NCBI GenBank assembly: GCA_029974015.1
Contig: JARKUF010000014.1
Location: forward strand, 64,217 to 128,216
Direction: 5' to 3'
Length of the DNA: 64,000 nt
From: Spirochaetota bacterium
GTDB taxonomy: Bacteria > Spirochaetota > UBA4802 > JAGODF01
Of this stretch, positions 8,724 to 16,879 are shown in pieces (within the stretch, counting starts at the first letter, position 1; every line of letters starts with the position of its first letter). A program made the position numbers and the translations under genes. Under the pieces are notes generated by a model that worked only from the letters and a program-made list of their open reading frames with translations, did not search any database and had not been told where the DNA came from.

Positions 8724-10892
8724 CTATATTGTTTTCTCCTTCCTGAGCTCCCTGGCGAACTCCACCATGGCCCTTAAGGACGGTACCGACTCTTTCCATC
8801 CCCTGGTCTTGAGCCCGCAGTCGGGATTGATCCAGAAATTTTTACCGGGAATCACGCGAAGGGCCCGTTCGGCCACTTCCCTCATCCCTTCCCGGGTAGG
8901 CACTTCCGGGGAGTGGACGTCCCAGCAGCCGAGGCCTATCTGCCGGTCAAATCCCGCCTCCTCAAAGCTTTCCACTATATCGCCCCGGCTCCTCGACGCC
9001 TCAATTGAGATGACGTCAAAATCGAGCTCCATGATCCTGTCCATGATCTCACCGAAGCGGGAATAGCACATGTGGGTATGTACCTGGGTCCTGTCGGCGG
9101 CGCTTCCAGTGGCGAGGCGGAAGGCCCTTACGGCCCATTTGAAATATGCGTCCCAGTCCCGCTTTTTCAGGGGGGCCTTCTCTCGAAAAGCCGGCTCATC
9201 GACCTGGACAATGCCAATGCCGTTTTTTTCGTAATCGGCTATTTCGTCGCGCAGGCAAAGGGCAATCTGGTTGGCCGCCACTTCTACCGGGACGTCTTCC
9301 CGGACATAGCTCCAGGCCAGGATGGTGACAGGGCCGGTGAGCATTCCTTTCACAGGTTTCTTCGTAAGGGACTTCGCTTTGGCAATTTCCCTGAGGGTCA
9401 TGGGGGACGGCCTGGAAACATCGCCGTGGACGATAGGCGGGCGATAGACCCTGGTGCCGTATGAAAGGACCCACCCGTGATCGGTCGTAGCAATGCCTTC
9501 GAGTTTTTCGGCGAAAAACTCCACCATGTCGGAGCGCTCAAATTCCCCGTGCACAAGAACATCAATGTCCAGTTCCTCCTGGAGCGACACGAGGTCCGCG
9601 ATTTTTTCGTCGATGAAGGCATTGTATTCTTCAGAGCTTATGCGCCCCTTTTTCATGTCCAAGCGTTTCTTCCGCACCTCGGCGGTCTGGGGGAAACTCC
9701 CTATGGTGGTGGTGGGAAATGGAGGAAGATTCAGGGCGCTCCTTTGCAACTCTGTCCTCTTTTCATAGGGCGAAGACCTGGTAAAATCCTGCTCTCCGAG
9801 TCCGGCGATCCGGGCCGCTACCTTTTGATCGGACAGCACGGGGGCCGATGGGGCCATTGTCGGGACAATGCCTTTTTCATGACCCTCTGCGATGAGCTTA
9901 ATTTCCTGCAACTTTTCAAGCGCGAAAGAGAGGCGCGAAAGGAGGCCCGGTTCGAGGGGCTCCCCTTCAATTGTTACTGGAACATGATAGAGGGGCGCTG
10001 CATTGGAAACTGAGATGCTCCCTGCGGAACGTGAAAGCCGCCTGAGCATTTCAATGGAACGGGCGATGTCGTTCTTCCAGACATTGCGGCCGTCCACAAG
10101 TCCCGCAATGAGGCGCATATCTCCGGGGAAAGAGAGCTCGGAAAGCGCGTTTATATTCCCTTCCCCATGGACAAAATCGAGTCCCAGGGACGCCAGGGGA
10201 AGGTCAAAAAGAACTTTAAGAAAATCGACGCTTTCGTAATAAGTGAAAAGATGAATCCTTGCTCCGGCACTGCCGATTACTTCGTATGTTTTTCGAATAA
10301 GCGCAATTTCATCAGAATTTACATCCATGGCGAAAGCGGGTTCGTCAATATGGACATCCGGCGCCGCTGAGACCGCTTCAGCATATATGGCTCCAAGGGC
10401 TTCCATGAACTCCGGCATCCGCGCGCGTCCCACGCCACGGGAGAGCTTAAGGAATGTGTAAGGCCCCAGGAGATAAGGAAAACTTTTCCCGGAAACGGCA
10501 GAAGCTTCCAGGGTCCTGTTCCAATGCAGTGAAAGATCTCCCGGGGAAATGCCGGTAAGATCGGGGATGAGATAATGATAGTTGGTATTGAACCACTTCG
10601 TCATCTCAAGAGCGCCGGAACCTCTGCAATAATTATAATACTCTTCGAGAGTAACAGGCCTGTAGGCCCCAACCATAACGGCGGTGTCGAGCATGTGGTC
10701 GTAACGCGTCATTTCCCCCGAGGGAAAGGCGTCCACATACTGTGAATATGTTGAATACAGGGTATTCTGGTTCTCGGAAAGGCGCGCGTTCAGGTCCTGC
10801 TCCGACAGCGACCCGTTCCAGAATCCTTCGATGGAATTTTTATATTCCCGCCCCTTTCCCAGGCGGGGAAATCCATACGCATAGCTTTTCAT
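8724..10892 (-). CDS. metE: Cobalamin-independent methionine synthase
   Basis: The 722-aa protein has both MetE barrels. The C-terminal barrel carries the Zn/homocysteine ligands HTHMCYSRFGEI and NPDCGLKTRGW, plus TTIGSFPQT at the domain start and VHGEFERSDMVEFF. It transfers a methyl group from 5-methyltetrahydropteroyl-triglutamate to homocysteine. The N-terminal barrel is somewhat short and diverged, but the length (usual range 740-770) suggests a complete enzyme. The start MKSYAYGFPRLGKGREYK is the typical MetE N terminus. A response regulator gene lies 59 bases upstream on the same strand. No SAM or B12 riboswitch is visible in that short gap. Confidence 0.95.
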   Translation of the reverse strand: MKSYAYGFPRLGKGREYKNSIEGFWNGSLSEQDLNARLSENQNTLYSTYSQYVDAFPSGEMTRYDHMLDTAVMVGAYRPVTLEEYYNYCRGSGALEMTKWFNTNYHYLIPDLTGISPGDLSLHWNRTLEASAVSGKSFPYLLGPYTFLKLSRGVGRARMPEFMEALGAIYAEAVSAAPDVHIDEPAFAMDVNSDEIALIRKTYEVIGSAGARIHLFTYYESVDFLKVLFDLPLASLGLDFVHGEGNINALSELSFPGDMRLIAGLVDGRNVWKNDIARSIEMLRRLSRSAGSISVSNAAPLYHVPVTIEGEPLEPGLLSRLSFALEKLQEIKLIAEGHEKGIVPTMAPSAPVLSDQKVAARIAGLGEQDFTRSSPYEKRTELQRSALNLPPFPTTTIGSFPQTAEVRKKRLDMKKGRISSEEYNAFIDEKIADLVSLQEELDIDVLVHGEFERSDMVEFFAEKLEGIATTDHGWVLSYGTRVYRPPIVHGDVSRPSPMTLREIAKAKSLTKKPVKGMLTGPVTILAWSYVREDVPVEVAANQIALCLRDEIADYEKNGIGIVQVDEPAFREKAPLKKRDWDAYFKWAVRAFRLATGSAADRTQVHTHMCYSRFGEIMDRIMELDFDVISIEASRSRGDIVESFEEAGFDRQIGLGCWDVHSPEVPTREGMREVAERALRVIPGKNFWINPDCGLKTRGWKESVPSLRAMVEFARELRKEKTI

Positions 10893-10951
10893 AATTAAGC
10901 TCCTTCTTGATGCAGGCTACGAAAGGTGCCGGGAAATCCAGGAGGGTCGGA

Positions 10952-11323
10952 TCATTCCCCCAGTACCGTGGCGATGTTGGCAACCAGCTCTCTCTCATCA
11001 AAAGGCTTGACTATGTAACCTGCCGGGTTGAGGTCCATCGCCTTACGGTGTGTGAGCCTGTCAGTGTTTCCGGTAAGAAAAATGATAGGAATGTGGTATC
11101 TGTGTATAATGTAGGAGGCGGCCTCGGCGCCGTCGATTTCCCCTATAAGGCCGATGTCCATTATGATTAGATGGGGCCTTCTGGCCGATGTTTCCTGGAT
11201 CGCCTCCTCGCCGGTCATCACGGAGCCGGCGATATCATAGCCGTTTCGCTCAAGAATGTTTTTAAGCTCCAGGGCGGTGATAATTTCATCTTCAACAATC
11301 AGGATTTTTTTCTTCTGCTGCAT
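10952..11323 (-). CDS. Single-domain response regulator (CheY-like receiver)
   Basis: The 123-aa protein is one receiver domain. The acidic pair is in IVEDE, the phospho-acceptor Asp in LIIMDIGL, the switch Thr/Ser in FLTGNT, and the conserved Lys in VKPFDE. There is no output domain, so it would act by protein contact or phosphotransfer. The GYIVKPF/ITALELKNIL style resembles receivers that sit next to PAS/histidine kinases rather than chemotaxis CheY. No kinase is encoded nearby. It is upstream of metE on the same strand. Confidence 0.9.
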   Translation of the reverse strand: MQQKKKILIVEDEIITALELKNILERNGYDIAGSVMTGEEAIQETSARRPHLIIMDIGLIGEIDGAEAASYIIHRYHIPIIFLTGNTDRLTHRKAMDLNPAGYIVKPFDERELVANIATVLGE

Positions 11324-11337
11324 GGCATTAAATGGCC

Positions 11338-11505
11338 TTTAAGGAACCCATATAAATTAAGCTCAGACACAAAAACTGTGTTTACCAGCCCGCCGAAGGG
11401 GGGGCAGGAAAACGAAAGTATCCGAAGCTGCCTGAACTCATTCAATACTAACAAATATCGGTATCACGTCAATTCAAATTAGGGGACCTCTAAAAATTAG
11501 TTTTC
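11338..11505. repeat. Two-hairpin intergenic repeat, degenerate copy
   Basis: This stretch has the parts of the window's recurrent intergenic element: an AT-rich arm near GGAACCC, a GC-rich arm (ACCAGCCCGCCGAAGG...CAGGAAAACG) and a second AT-rich arm GGGGACCTCTAAAAATTAG. It fills the gap between the response regulator and the small ORF at 11584. The GC-rich stem is imperfect here. Confidence 0.6.
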
Positions 11506-11583
11506 TCGGACAAGCCATGTAATGTTGTAAACACCCGGCCCAAAATGATCGAAAATATAGTATGATAGCAAAAGGAGTATGCG

Positions 11584-11736
11584 ATGGACCTGAGGGACTG
11601 TAAAAAATGCTTCCATCATCTGGATTGCCGGAAGGGCTCTGTTCTGTGCCGATTCTGGGGCAACGGCTTTTCGAGGAAGATACAGGAGAACGGAAAGGGC
11701 GGACGTGTCGTTGCCTGTCCCAGAGTTACCATATAA
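11584..11736 (+). CDS. Small Cys-rich protein (50 aa), absent from ORF track
   Basis: This ORF is below the length cut-off of the track. It starts with ATG six bases after a clear AAAGGAG ribosome site and encodes 50 residues. The N terminus is MDLRDCKKCFHHLDC followed by two more spaced cysteines (SVLCRFW, VVACPRV), giving a CxxCx5C pattern like a small zinc- or metal-binding knuckle. It is otherwise basic, has no membrane segment, and ends 10 bases before the 3' end of the convergent M23 peptidase gene. I do not recognise the family; short Cys-rich proteins of this type are often nucleic-acid or metal binders. Confidence 0.55.
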   Translation: MDLRDCKKCFHHLDCRKGSVLCRFWGNGFSRKIQENGKGGRVVACPRVTI

Positions 11737-11746
11737 ATAAGGCGGG

Positions 11747-12853
11747 TCAGTTTCTGATCGGAAGATACAGGATGCTTTCCGGGTCGACATACACGCCGCG
11801 AATCAGGAGCGCTGCATGGAGATGTGGGCCGGTCACCATGCCTGTCGCTCCGACCTTCCCGATTATCTCACCTCCCCTGATACGTTTGCCGGGCTCCACA
11901 AGTATTTCGTCAAGATGCATGTATCTTGTAAAAACCCCCTCCCCATGATCGATGATAACCTGGTTCCCCTCATAGTACATTTCCCCGGCCATGGCTACGG
12001 TGCCGTCCGCTACGGCAAAAACAGGCGCCCCCCTGGGGCCCCACATATCCAGACCCTCATGATATGAAATCTTTGGGGGAAGGGGCTTTTTTTTACCCCG
12101 GACTATTTTATACCGATCGTACATCCGCTTTGCATAAAAAGATGAGGTGATATGATGATGGTCCCTTGGGTGGCTCAATTCGCCGGAGAGAGCATCCGGT
12201 GTTTTTGTTTCGAAGAGCTCCTTCTTGCTCTTTTTTTCCCGAAGATACCGTTCCAGCAATTCAGGATGTTTTTTAAACCGGTCCTGATCGGAGTATGGTC
12301 CCAGCGGCAGGCTTCTTCTGTACACAGAGAAACCGGCCTTCCCCACGGCGAGGGGAAATCGGTATGCCCGGTCCTCGATGCCTCCCCGGGGCTCCACTTC
12401 AAAGGTTGAAATTCCCGGGGAATGATTGGGAGGAATCGCAAAAAGGCCGCGAAAACCCCAGGGGCGCCGCTGCAGGGGAATGTCCACCCCCTCGAAGGAA
12501 GCGGTGGGGAGGAAGCGCCTTTCAAAGGATTCCCCTTCCTGGGGAAGCAGCTCACAGTATGCCGCTTCGCCCTGGGAGAAGGAGCGCGCGAAGACCCTTA
12601 GTACAAAATCACGGCCGAAAAATTCCCGTGTTAAAGTGGGGCCGAGACTGTAATTGCGCGGGATTTTCACCCTGGTCCCATTGTTCCCGGCCACTACGAC
12701 GGCGCCGATTACTTTCGTGTCAGCCGCCTTCTGTGCGGCTTTTCGGGACGGTTTCTTCGCGACTTTTTTTACGGGGCGTGCATCAACAGGGCAGGAAGCC
12801 GTCTGCATTAAAATGCCGAATACCAAGAGTATGTACAAAACTCGATAGATCAT
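11747..12853 (-). CDS. M23-family (LytM) metallopeptidase, secreted
   Basis: The 368-aa protein has an N-terminal signal sequence (hydrophobic LYILLVFGILMQTASC, with a possible lipobox Cys), a Lys-rich spacer and a beta-rich middle domain. The C-terminal M23 domain holds the zinc ligands HEGLD, the HLDEI region and the HLH of GPHLHAALLIRGVYVDP. This family cleaves peptidoglycan cross-bridges or acts as a wall-hydrolase activator. All catalytic motifs are intact. The ATG follows an AAGGCGATCC ribosome site. It lies 30 bases downstream of the MBL-fold gene on the same strand, possibly co-transcribed. Confidence 0.88.
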   Translation of the reverse strand: MIYRVLYILLVFGILMQTASCPVDARPVKKVAKKPSRKAAQKAADTKVIGAVVVAGNNGTRVKIPRNYSLGPTLTREFFGRDFVLRVFARSFSQGEAAYCELLPQEGESFERRFLPTASFEGVDIPLQRRPWGFRGLFAIPPNHSPGISTFEVEPRGGIEDRAYRFPLAVGKAGFSVYRRSLPLGPYSDQDRFKKHPELLERYLREKKSKKELFETKTPDALSGELSHPRDHHHITSSFYAKRMYDRYKIVRGKKKPLPPKISYHEGLDMWGPRGAPVFAVADGTVAMAGEMYYEGNQVIIDHGEGVFTRYMHLDEILVEPGKRIRGGEIIGKVGATGMVTGPHLHAALLIRGVYVDPESILYLPIRN

Positions 12854-12883
12854 GGATCGCCTTTTTCTATTGTCCCACCATGC

Positions 12884-13744
12884 TCACTCTTCGGCGCTGG
12901 AGCTGTAGCGCGCACCGTCGAAAACTATCCTTCCGAAACTCCTGTCCAGGCCATGAGGGAAGGCCGAAAAGAAACCTGCCTTGACAGTATCTTCAAGTAG
13001 TTCCTCCTTTCTGTAAAATGTGTCCTGGGGAAATCGGTCGTAAGCCATTATGTGAGGAATGTGGACATGGTGCGGCGTAGGAATGAGGTCTCCCCAGAAA
13101 ATCACACCGGCGCCGCCGTCCCGGACGATGACCGCCTGATGATGGGCCGTGTGCCCACCGGTAAGTTTCAGGGTGACTGCGTCGTTGACCTGATAATCAC
13201 CTTCAATGAGCTCGAGATTGCCGCATTCTTCAAGGGGAGCTAAAATTTCAGGAAGATAGCTTGCCCGGGTGGAGCCGGACCCGGAAAGGGCCTGGCGCCA
13301 TTCGCCTGCCTGGGCAAAATACCGTGCCTTTGGAAATCTGGCTGTAAACGTTCCCTTGTCATCGATGCGGCATGCGTTTCCGGCGTGGTCCCAGTGTAGA
13401 TGAGTGTAGACTACATGGGTGACGTCTTCGGGAAGGTATCCCGCATCAGCGAGGTCGGCTTCAAGGCCCCCGGTTTTCTCTATACCGTAGATTTTCCGGA
13501 GCTTCTCGTCATGACCAAAAGCCTCGCCTATGCCCCCCTCTACGAGGAGGAGCATTCCTTCCCCCTTCACGAGGAGCGAGGTGAGTCCAAGGCGTATCCT
13601 GTTATGGTCATCGGAGGGATAAAAGGCGTTCCATATCCTTTTGGGAACTACGCCGAACATGGCGCCACCGTCGAGGCGGAAAAATCCGTCCAGAAGTATT
13701 CGGCATTCGAAGCGGCCGATGGTTTTCACGGGCGATGCAGTCAA
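12884..13744 (-). CDS. MBL-fold metallo-hydrolase
   Basis: The 286-aa protein has the metallo-beta-lactamase-fold signature THLHWDHAGN (HxHxDH) and the downstream ligands LTGGHTAHHQAV and GDLIPTPHHV. It resembles the AHL-lactonase-like/quorum-quenching group in overall layout, but that similarity does not fix the substrate. No signal peptide is apparent. Its ATG overlaps the stop of the upstream MBL-cNMP gene by four bases (ATGA), so the two are translationally coupled and probably work together. Confidence 0.85.
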   Translation of the reverse strand: MTASPVKTIGRFECRILLDGFFRLDGGAMFGVVPKRIWNAFYPSDDHNRIRLGLTSLLVKGEGMLLLVEGGIGEAFGHDEKLRKIYGIEKTGGLEADLADAGYLPEDVTHVVYTHLHWDHAGNACRIDDKGTFTARFPKARYFAQAGEWRQALSGSGSTRASYLPEILAPLEECGNLELIEGDYQVNDAVTLKLTGGHTAHHQAVIVRDGGAGVIFWGDLIPTPHHVHIPHIMAYDRFPQDTFYRKEELLEDTVKAGFFSAFPHGLDRSFGRIVFDGARYSSSAEE

Positions 13745-15909
13745 GGCCGCTCCGGAAAATCGTACACTAACTTCATCAAAAGGCCCGGGTTTTTTTCTGC
13801 AAAGCGATATATCTCGTCCCTTTTCATCGCGTAAAGCGACACCGGCTCCTCATGCGAAAACGTATACCTGGCCGTCCTCTTTCGGTGGACATGGAGCATG
13901 GTTTCGATGAAATCCCCCTTGCGCAGCACCGCCATTTCCTTCCCCTTGACGGTCACGCGCACCTCCCCTTCCCGGATGATGTAGAGATAGTCTATGGGCT
14001 TCCCCTCTCGGAGTATGATTCCGGGTCCCTGACGCTCCACGGGAATGAATATGGATTCAAGCCAGGTTTTCTGGGAGGCCGTGCAGTGGCGGAAAAAGGG
14101 GCTTGTGGAAAGAAGGTTCCATGTTTCGCTCGTACGGATCCGGGCAAGGCGCCGAAGCGCCTTTTCGAAGTCGGTGCCCACAATGAAGTTGAGAAACTTG
14201 TCCCGCTCTATTGTGTAGACCACCACGTCTGTTTCGGCCATCACGTCAGCGGCCCTGTTCTGCTCAGTCACCAGGGCAACCTCGCCAAAATATTCGTAGG
14301 ATCCGTATATCTTTTTCTTGTCCAGGCCGCCGCTGTCCACTGAGACGTTTCCGGAATAAATGATGTAAAACTTATCGCCCTTCGTACCTTTCTTGATGAT
14401 GAGCTCGCCCTTCCTATATTTTTCTTCTTCTACAATCCCCAGAAACTCCTGGGACTTCTCAATGGAAAGATCATGGAAAAACTCCTGGTTTCTAAGCAGG
14501 CTCAAAATTTTCGAAGCCTCTTCATGAGGAGGCGGTGAGGTTTCGAAGTTGAGGGTGTTTTCAATACCAAAACGCGCCAGCTTTAAATCTGTATTGGTCG
14601 GGAAGTCCTTCCGGGCAATATGATACACTACGATGCGCTTTTTCACGGTTTCCGGAAGGGAATCCAGATAGGCAACAGGGGTATGGAGAGGTGGAATGCC
14701 GGCCTCATGATAGATGACCTTGGAATTCCAGGGGAAGTTCCTCAGCTCATCATAACGGGCGGAGCTAATGAGTCCGGTTTCGAACAGCTCTTTATGTATC
14801 TCCGGATCGTTATTATGGTCGGAAGAATAGACGAAGCTCTGGTCCTGGAATTCCATGCGGAACCCTATGGCCGGTATTGAGTGAAGGGTGTAAAACATAT
14901 CGAAGCGGCCGTTATGAATGTAGACAGGTTGGCCTATCTTTACAGGATGGAACTTGAAAAGTTTTATGAGGTACGAAACCGGCTCTCCCGAAAGGGCGGA
15001 GTATTTTCTAAGGAAGCTCATCATCACTGTTTCAGTAGTATAGATGGTGACCTTACCCTCCTTAAGTATCTTCTGGAAAGTACCGGCATCATGGTCCGCG
15101 TGGCAATGGGTGAGGATGATGCTGTCTATCAGTTTTGGGTTAACATTTGAATCCTCAAGCCATTCCGTGGAGTTCACGGGGGGGTCCACCATAATGCCCT
15201 GATGGTTGAGCCAGATGATGAAGCCCGAAGTGTTCTCTCCTGGATCGAAACCGTGGCTCGGCCCGAGGCAGGTGACGCTGAAAAGAGGCGGACGGTATGG
15301 CTCCGGAAGCCTTTCCCCGATGAGATATGTTGGTGTGTATTCGACCCTTCCGGGTACAATGGCCAGTCGCTTTTTTTCGTAATACACATGGAAATCGCCG
15401 TCCGGAACTCTTTCAATTCGAATGGCTTCGTGGGTGTAATGGTTTCCGGTGAAAATCCCGAATGTGACCAAATCGGAAATCTTAAGCCCGCTCCTGAAAA
15501 ACTCCATTTCGCTTTTTATGTCCGGAACGCTAATGTCCTCACCGGACAGGTCGAAATCAGCCCGCAGGTCGAGGTTCCGAGGGCCGAAGAGGGCCTCCTG
15601 GAGGACTTTCTTCATTCTCGCCTTCTGTTCCCTGGTGCATATGATGAGGATATTTTGCTTTTTTATAAAGAAATTATAATACATCGGGAATTCCATTTCC
15701 GCGACGCTGATTCCCTTGATCCAGCTAAAAAGATCCGCGGTGAGGACAAAAATTTTCGGTACGCCTTTTTCAAAAGTCATCGTGTCCTTGATCGTCTCGG
15801 GGGGGGAGCCGAACTGAATGTATCCCGCCGGGGTGTCTACGAGATGCCCCCCCCTTGGAAGCACGCGGACATTGCCGTTTACAACAGGAAGATTGTGAAA
15901 TGAATTCAT
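13741..15909 (-). CDS. MBL-fold protein with two cyclic-nucleotide-binding domains
   Basis: The 722-aa protein starts with an unassigned region (about 1-200). An MBL-fold hydrolase domain follows, with LTHCHADHDAG and the late ligand SSDHNND. Two consecutive cNMP-binding domains come next: one at about 480-590 (GDKFYIIYSGNVSVD, YFGEVALVTEQNRAADVMAE) and one at about 600-715 (DYLYIIREGEVRV). The first has the phosphate-cassette-like FGEVAL...RAADV; the second is degenerate. The protein could be a cyclic-nucleotide-responsive or phosphodiesterase-like hydrolase. A class III cyclase lies elsewhere in this window (57607). A second MBL protein is coupled downstream. Confidence 0.83.
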   Translation of the reverse strand: MNSFHNLPVVNGNVRVLPRGGHLVDTPAGYIQFGSPPETIKDTMTFEKGVPKIFVLTADLFSWIKGISVAEMEFPMYYNFFIKKQNILIICTREQKARMKKVLQEALFGPRNLDLRADFDLSGEDISVPDIKSEMEFFRSGLKISDLVTFGIFTGNHYTHEAIRIERVPDGDFHVYYEKKRLAIVPGRVEYTPTYLIGERLPEPYRPPLFSVTCLGPSHGFDPGENTSGFIIWLNHQGIMVDPPVNSTEWLEDSNVNPKLIDSIILTHCHADHDAGTFQKILKEGKVTIYTTETVMMSFLRKYSALSGEPVSYLIKLFKFHPVKIGQPVYIHNGRFDMFYTLHSIPAIGFRMEFQDQSFVYSSDHNNDPEIHKELFETGLISSARYDELRNFPWNSKVIYHEAGIPPLHTPVAYLDSLPETVKKRIVVYHIARKDFPTNTDLKLARFGIENTLNFETSPPPHEEASKILSLLRNQEFFHDLSIEKSQEFLGIVEEEKYRKGELIIKKGTKGDKFYIIYSGNVSVDSGGLDKKKIYGSYEYFGEVALVTEQNRAADVMAETDVVVYTIERDKFLNFIVGTDFEKALRRLARIRTSETWNLLSTSPFFRHCTASQKTWLESIFIPVERQGPGIILREGKPIDYLYIIREGEVRVTVKGKEMAVLRKGDFIETMLHVHRKRTARYTFSHEEPVSLYAMKRDEIYRFAEKNPGLLMKLVYDFPERP

Positions 15910-16071
15910 ATCGATATCCGGATTCGAACGATTCTCTTTGCGGACGAGGAGCGGAAAATTCCACGGTCCGGCACGTCAAACGCGGCCGTCTCTGCCCCGT
16001 TGCTTATCAGAATTCATGAAGGGGATAATATTTCAAGCAATAATTTTACAGGCCCTACATTTCCTAAACTC

Positions 16072-16172
16072 CCAAAGGCAACCTCAAAATTTGTTTTTCC
16101 CGCACGCCTTCGGCGGGGGAAAAACATGGTTTTTATGACTGCCCTTTAATTTTTAGAGGTTCCTCTAAAATA
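16072..16172. repeat. Two-hairpin intergenic repeat copy
   Basis: GGCAACCTCAAAATTTG is followed by the GC hairpin TTTTTCCCGCACGCCTTCGGCGGGGGAAAAA and then TTTTAGAGGTTCC. The outer arms GGCAACCTC/GAGGTTCC form imperfect terminal inverted repeats. It lies in the divergent gap between the MBL-cNMP gene and the DUF350 gene. Confidence 0.7.
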
Positions 16173-16235
16173 ATTGACGGGGGAGGACATATTTGATCAT
16201 ACTACATGTATAATCAACCGCCCCCGGAGGTTAGC

Positions 16236-16859
16236 ATGGCTACCCAGCTCGATGTGTTTATATACGGCCTTGTGTATGTTCTTGTATCCCTCTTATTCGG
16301 CACCCTTACCCTCTTTCTGTTCATGAAAGTGTTCAACGCATTGACCAGGGACATTGACGACTTCCAGGAAATACGTCAAAACAATATAGCCGTTGCCCTG
16401 GTCAACGGGGCCATAATCTTTTCAGTGGCCCTTTTTATCGACGAATCGGTTGGTGCGGCCATGGAGGCCTTTAAAAACACCATTTATAATTATGGCGGCC
16501 CCACGACCCTCATGTTCAAGGTCAAAATTTACTTCATAATGTTTCTCCACTTCTTCCTCTCCGTCCTGGTAGCATTTTCCGTCCTCTGGATTGCCACGAA
16601 ATTTTTTACGCTACTCACCACAAGCATTGATGAGTTTGCGGAGATCAAGAAAAACAATCAGGCCGTTGCGATCGTCCTTGCGGTGTTCATAATATCCATG
16701 GCCCTCATCCTCAAACCCGGGGTTGGCAAACTCTTGAAGGGAATAATCCCATTCCCCGAAGTTTCAAGTTCCCCCAGAATCGGGTTGGTCCTTAAAACAG
16801 ACAACGGACTTAAAAATTATACCATGCCGCACAAATGTCCTGAAAAAACAATGGCATGA
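16236..16859 (+). CDS. DUF350 (UPF0719) integral membrane protein
   Basis: I chose the ATG at 16236 because a perfect GGAGG sits five bases upstream; the track start at 16206 has no ribosome site. The protein of about 207 aa has four to six membrane segments arranged as two related halves. Each half ends in a conserved D-(D/E)-F-x-E-I-(R/K)-x-N-N-x-A-VA motif (DDFQEIRQNNIAVA, DEFAEIKKNNQAVA). That is the DUF350 duplication. The function of the family is unknown. The next gene starts 20 bases downstream and encodes a lipoprotein, so the pair may form an envelope unit. Confidence 0.82.
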   Translation: MATQLDVFIYGLVYVLVSLLFGTLTLFLFMKVFNALTRDIDDFQEIRQNNIAVALVNGAIIFSVALFIDESVGAAMEAFKNTIYNYGGPTTLMFKVKIYFIMFLHFFLSVLVAFSVLWIATKFFTLLTTSIDEFAEIKKNNQAVAIVLAVFIISMALILKPGVGKLLKGIIPFPEVSSSPRIGLVLKTDNGLKNYTMPHKCPEKTMA

Positions 16860-16879
16860 CCACGTAAGGGAGTGATGAC

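Noticed and set aside
10893-10951. SAM or cobalamin riboswitch upstream of metE
   Set aside because: The gap is only 59 bases and shows none of the conserved riboswitch cores.
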